Assembly (NCBI RefSeq): GCF_002399615.1 | Contig: NZ_DHDZ01000014.1 | Span: 1,957 to 9,465, forward strand | DNA: 7,509 bases | Source: Pedobacter sp. UBA4863 | Lineage (GTDB): Bacteria > Bacteroidota > Bacteroidia > Sphingobacteriales > Sphingobacteriaceae | Reading direction: 5' to 3' | Shown here: piece by piece, positions 6,510 through 7,509 of the stretch | How positions within the stretch are numbered: position 1 is the first letter of the stretch | Layout: each line of letters opens with the position of its first letter | Translations under genes and position numbers: made by a program | The notes under the pieces: model-generated | The model's input: only the letters and a program-made list of their open reading frames with translations | What the model was told of the DNA's origin: nothing | The model's database searches: none

Positions 6510-7309
6510 TACCTCGTTAAGTTATAAATAATTAGTCCGGTATTAATTACCACTAGACCGAGTTGTATAAAAGTAGAGTAGGCCTGAAAACTTTGGCTGC
6601 TTGCCGCTACCCTGCGTGGCTCAATATAAACTACATCTTTCGCCCGTAGCTTTAATTTAGGATTTTTAAGAAAGCTATAATCATTCAAATTAACCATAAT
6701 AATCTCCGGATTGGCCCTGTCGCCCCTAAAAATACGCACCATCTTTCTGTTGGCACTGGGCGTAACGCCTCCGGCATCGCCCAATAAATCAATCAGTTCG
6801 TAATCTTCCCTGTCAATAATGTATTTGCCCTGCTTGGCCACCTCGCCTAAAAGTACAATATAGGCATTGGCAATACGTACATCAATTAAAGGTGCATTGA
6901 GCTCTTTGGCTTCGTAAGCTTTTTGTATGGCACTTGCTGCTTGGTTTCGGTTTAGTCCTGCCACCTTAATAGCGCCTATTTTGGGTAAAATAACTTCGCC
7001 GTTGGCATGCACCCTAAAAGTAGTATAGGTTTGTTGTTGGTTAACACTGCCATTCGTTTCGGCATCCCTTACAATCAATCGCATGTCTTGTACATTTCTA
7101 ATAGCCAAGTCATCATCAGCTTTGATAAGGTTGTAATAATCGCTCCGATCGTCGTTGCCGCTATTAATTACCCTTACCGTGCTTACGGTATCTGCATCAT
7201 AAGGTGTTTTCAATATGGCTTGCCTATTCTTAAAAGAACAAGAGCTCCATAATAATGCGAAAAAACACGTAAATAATAGTGTTGTTAAGGTTAATTTGTT
7301 GTAGTTCAT
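6509..7309 (-). CDS. Wza-like polysaccharide export lipoprotein (Poly_export/SLBB)
   Basis: This is an outer-membrane polysaccharide export protein forming the exit channel for the polymer, partner of the adjacent tyrosine kinase. From ATG at 7309 it is 266 aa. Residues 1-23 form a signal peptide (basic NK, then LTLTTLLFTCFFALL), followed by WSSC with Cys24 as the probable lipidated residue. The residues after Cys (SFKN) lack the acidic signal associated with surface export in Bacteroidota, consistent with a periplasm-facing protein. The Poly_export domain covers about 57-148 (including FRVHANGEVILPKIGAIKV, 98-116). One SLBB domain follows at about 150-230 (IVLLGEVAKQGKY, then LLGDAGGV), ending in DVVYIEP. 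A hydrophobic C-terminal helix (about 247-263) could span the outer membrane, as in Wza. E. coli Wza is longer (about 380 aa) with additional domains; single-SLBB forms are common in Bacteroidota. A TTG at 7354 would extend the N-terminus by 15 residues, but the ATG gives a proper signal peptide. It is the first recognisable gene of the operon. Confidence 0.93.
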   Translation of the reverse strand: MNYNKLTLTTLLFTCFFALLWSSCSFKNRQAILKTPYDADTVSTVRVINSGNDDRSDYYNLIKADDDLAIRNVQDMRLIVRDAETNGSVNQQQTYTTFRVHANGEVILPKIGAIKVAGLNRNQAASAIQKAYEAKELNAPLIDVRIANAYIVLLGEVAKQGKYIIDREDYELIDLLGDAGGVTPSANRKMVRIFRGDRANPEIIMVNLNDYSFLKNPKLKLRAKDVVYIEPRRVAASSQSFQAYSTFIQLGLVVINTGLIIYNLTR

Positions 7310-7326
7310 TTGTTTGAATGGAGGTG

Positions 7327-7354
7327 CAAAATACAATTTTTTACATTGATTCAA
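7327..7354 (-). promoter_or_regulatory. Possible Bacteroidota-type promoter for the operon
   Basis: On the minus strand, TTG (7354-7352) is followed after 18 bp by TATTTTG (7333-7327). This resembles the Bacteroidota TTTG / TAnnTTTG pair but is one T short in the -7 element and lacks the first T of the -33 element. It would place the transcript start about 10 nt before the ATG at 7309, leaving a very short leader. The DNA is AT-rich, so a chance match is quite possible. Confidence 0.25.
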
Positions 7355-7509
7355 GGGATAAAATTAAAATTAGCAAAATGGAGACTGCATCACTAAAGAA
7401 TTGTTGAAGATGGTACTAAGGTCACAATAGAAGATTGCCAAACACGCAGAAACTGTTTAAATTTCAATAAGAATAAATAACGTGAGTTTTGGGTGTTATT
7501 TTTAGGCTA
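7355..7509. other. Unassigned region upstream of the operon
   Basis: I see no supported gene in these 155 nt. The plus strand has a short stop-bounded frame (7397-7480) reading RIVEDGTKVTIEDCQTRRN and ending at TAA. It has no start codon and is preceded in frame by a stop at 7394-7396, so at most it is a decayed 3' fragment. No terminator or tRNA was recognised. Confidence 0.35.

Noticed and set aside
7397..7480. Short plus-strand frame resembling a protein C-terminus (RIVEDGTKVTIEDC)
   Set aside because: It has only 27 codons, no start codon, an in-frame stop directly before it and no family I recognise.

Overview
The window looks like part of an exopolysaccharide or capsule biosynthesis locus from a member of the Bacteroidota, most plausibly Sphingobacteriaceae-like (Pedobacter or Mucilaginibacter type). 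This rests on the AT-rich DNA, the lack of Shine-Dalgarno sequences before the starts, a short single-SLBB export lipoprotein next to a fused Wzz/tyrosine-kinase protein, an UpxY-type NusG paralog, a four-helix-bundle (S23-like) gene remnant, and 7-bp intergenic tandem repeats. No marker gene fixes the genus.

All recognisable genes lie on the minus strand, so the locus reads from right to left. Positions 7509-7310 hold the upstream region with one weak promoter candidate. Next come a Wza-like outer-membrane export lipoprotein (7309-6509), a Wzc-like bacterial tyrosine kinase/co-polymerase (6509-4101) coupled to it through a one-base TAATG overlap, and an UpxY/NusG-family antiterminator (4091-3585) starting 9 nt after the kinase stop. 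A 341-nt gap (3584-3244) holds a 13-bp direct repeat and a clean array of 25 heptanucleotide units. It is followed by a glutamine-dependent asparagine-synthetase-like amidotransferase (3243-1456) and a GT4 glycosyltransferase (1469-351) whose 5' end overlaps it. A second, different heptanucleotide array (333-299) runs into a decayed four-helix-bundle gene (306-79).

Functionally, the first two genes are the export and polymerisation-control machinery of a Wzx/Wzy-dependent pathway. The NusG paralog probably helps RNA polymerase read through the long operon. AsnB and the glycosyltransferase are sugar-modification and assembly enzymes, with AsnB more likely amidating a uronic-acid sugar than making asparagine. 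The flippase, polymerase and remaining transferases would lie outside this window.

I did not find a clearly new system. The most unusual features are the two unrelated arrays sharing an exact 7-bp period, the 13-tyrosine tail of the kinase, the Glu-to-Ile substitution in AsnB, and the multiply broken four-helix-bundle gene.
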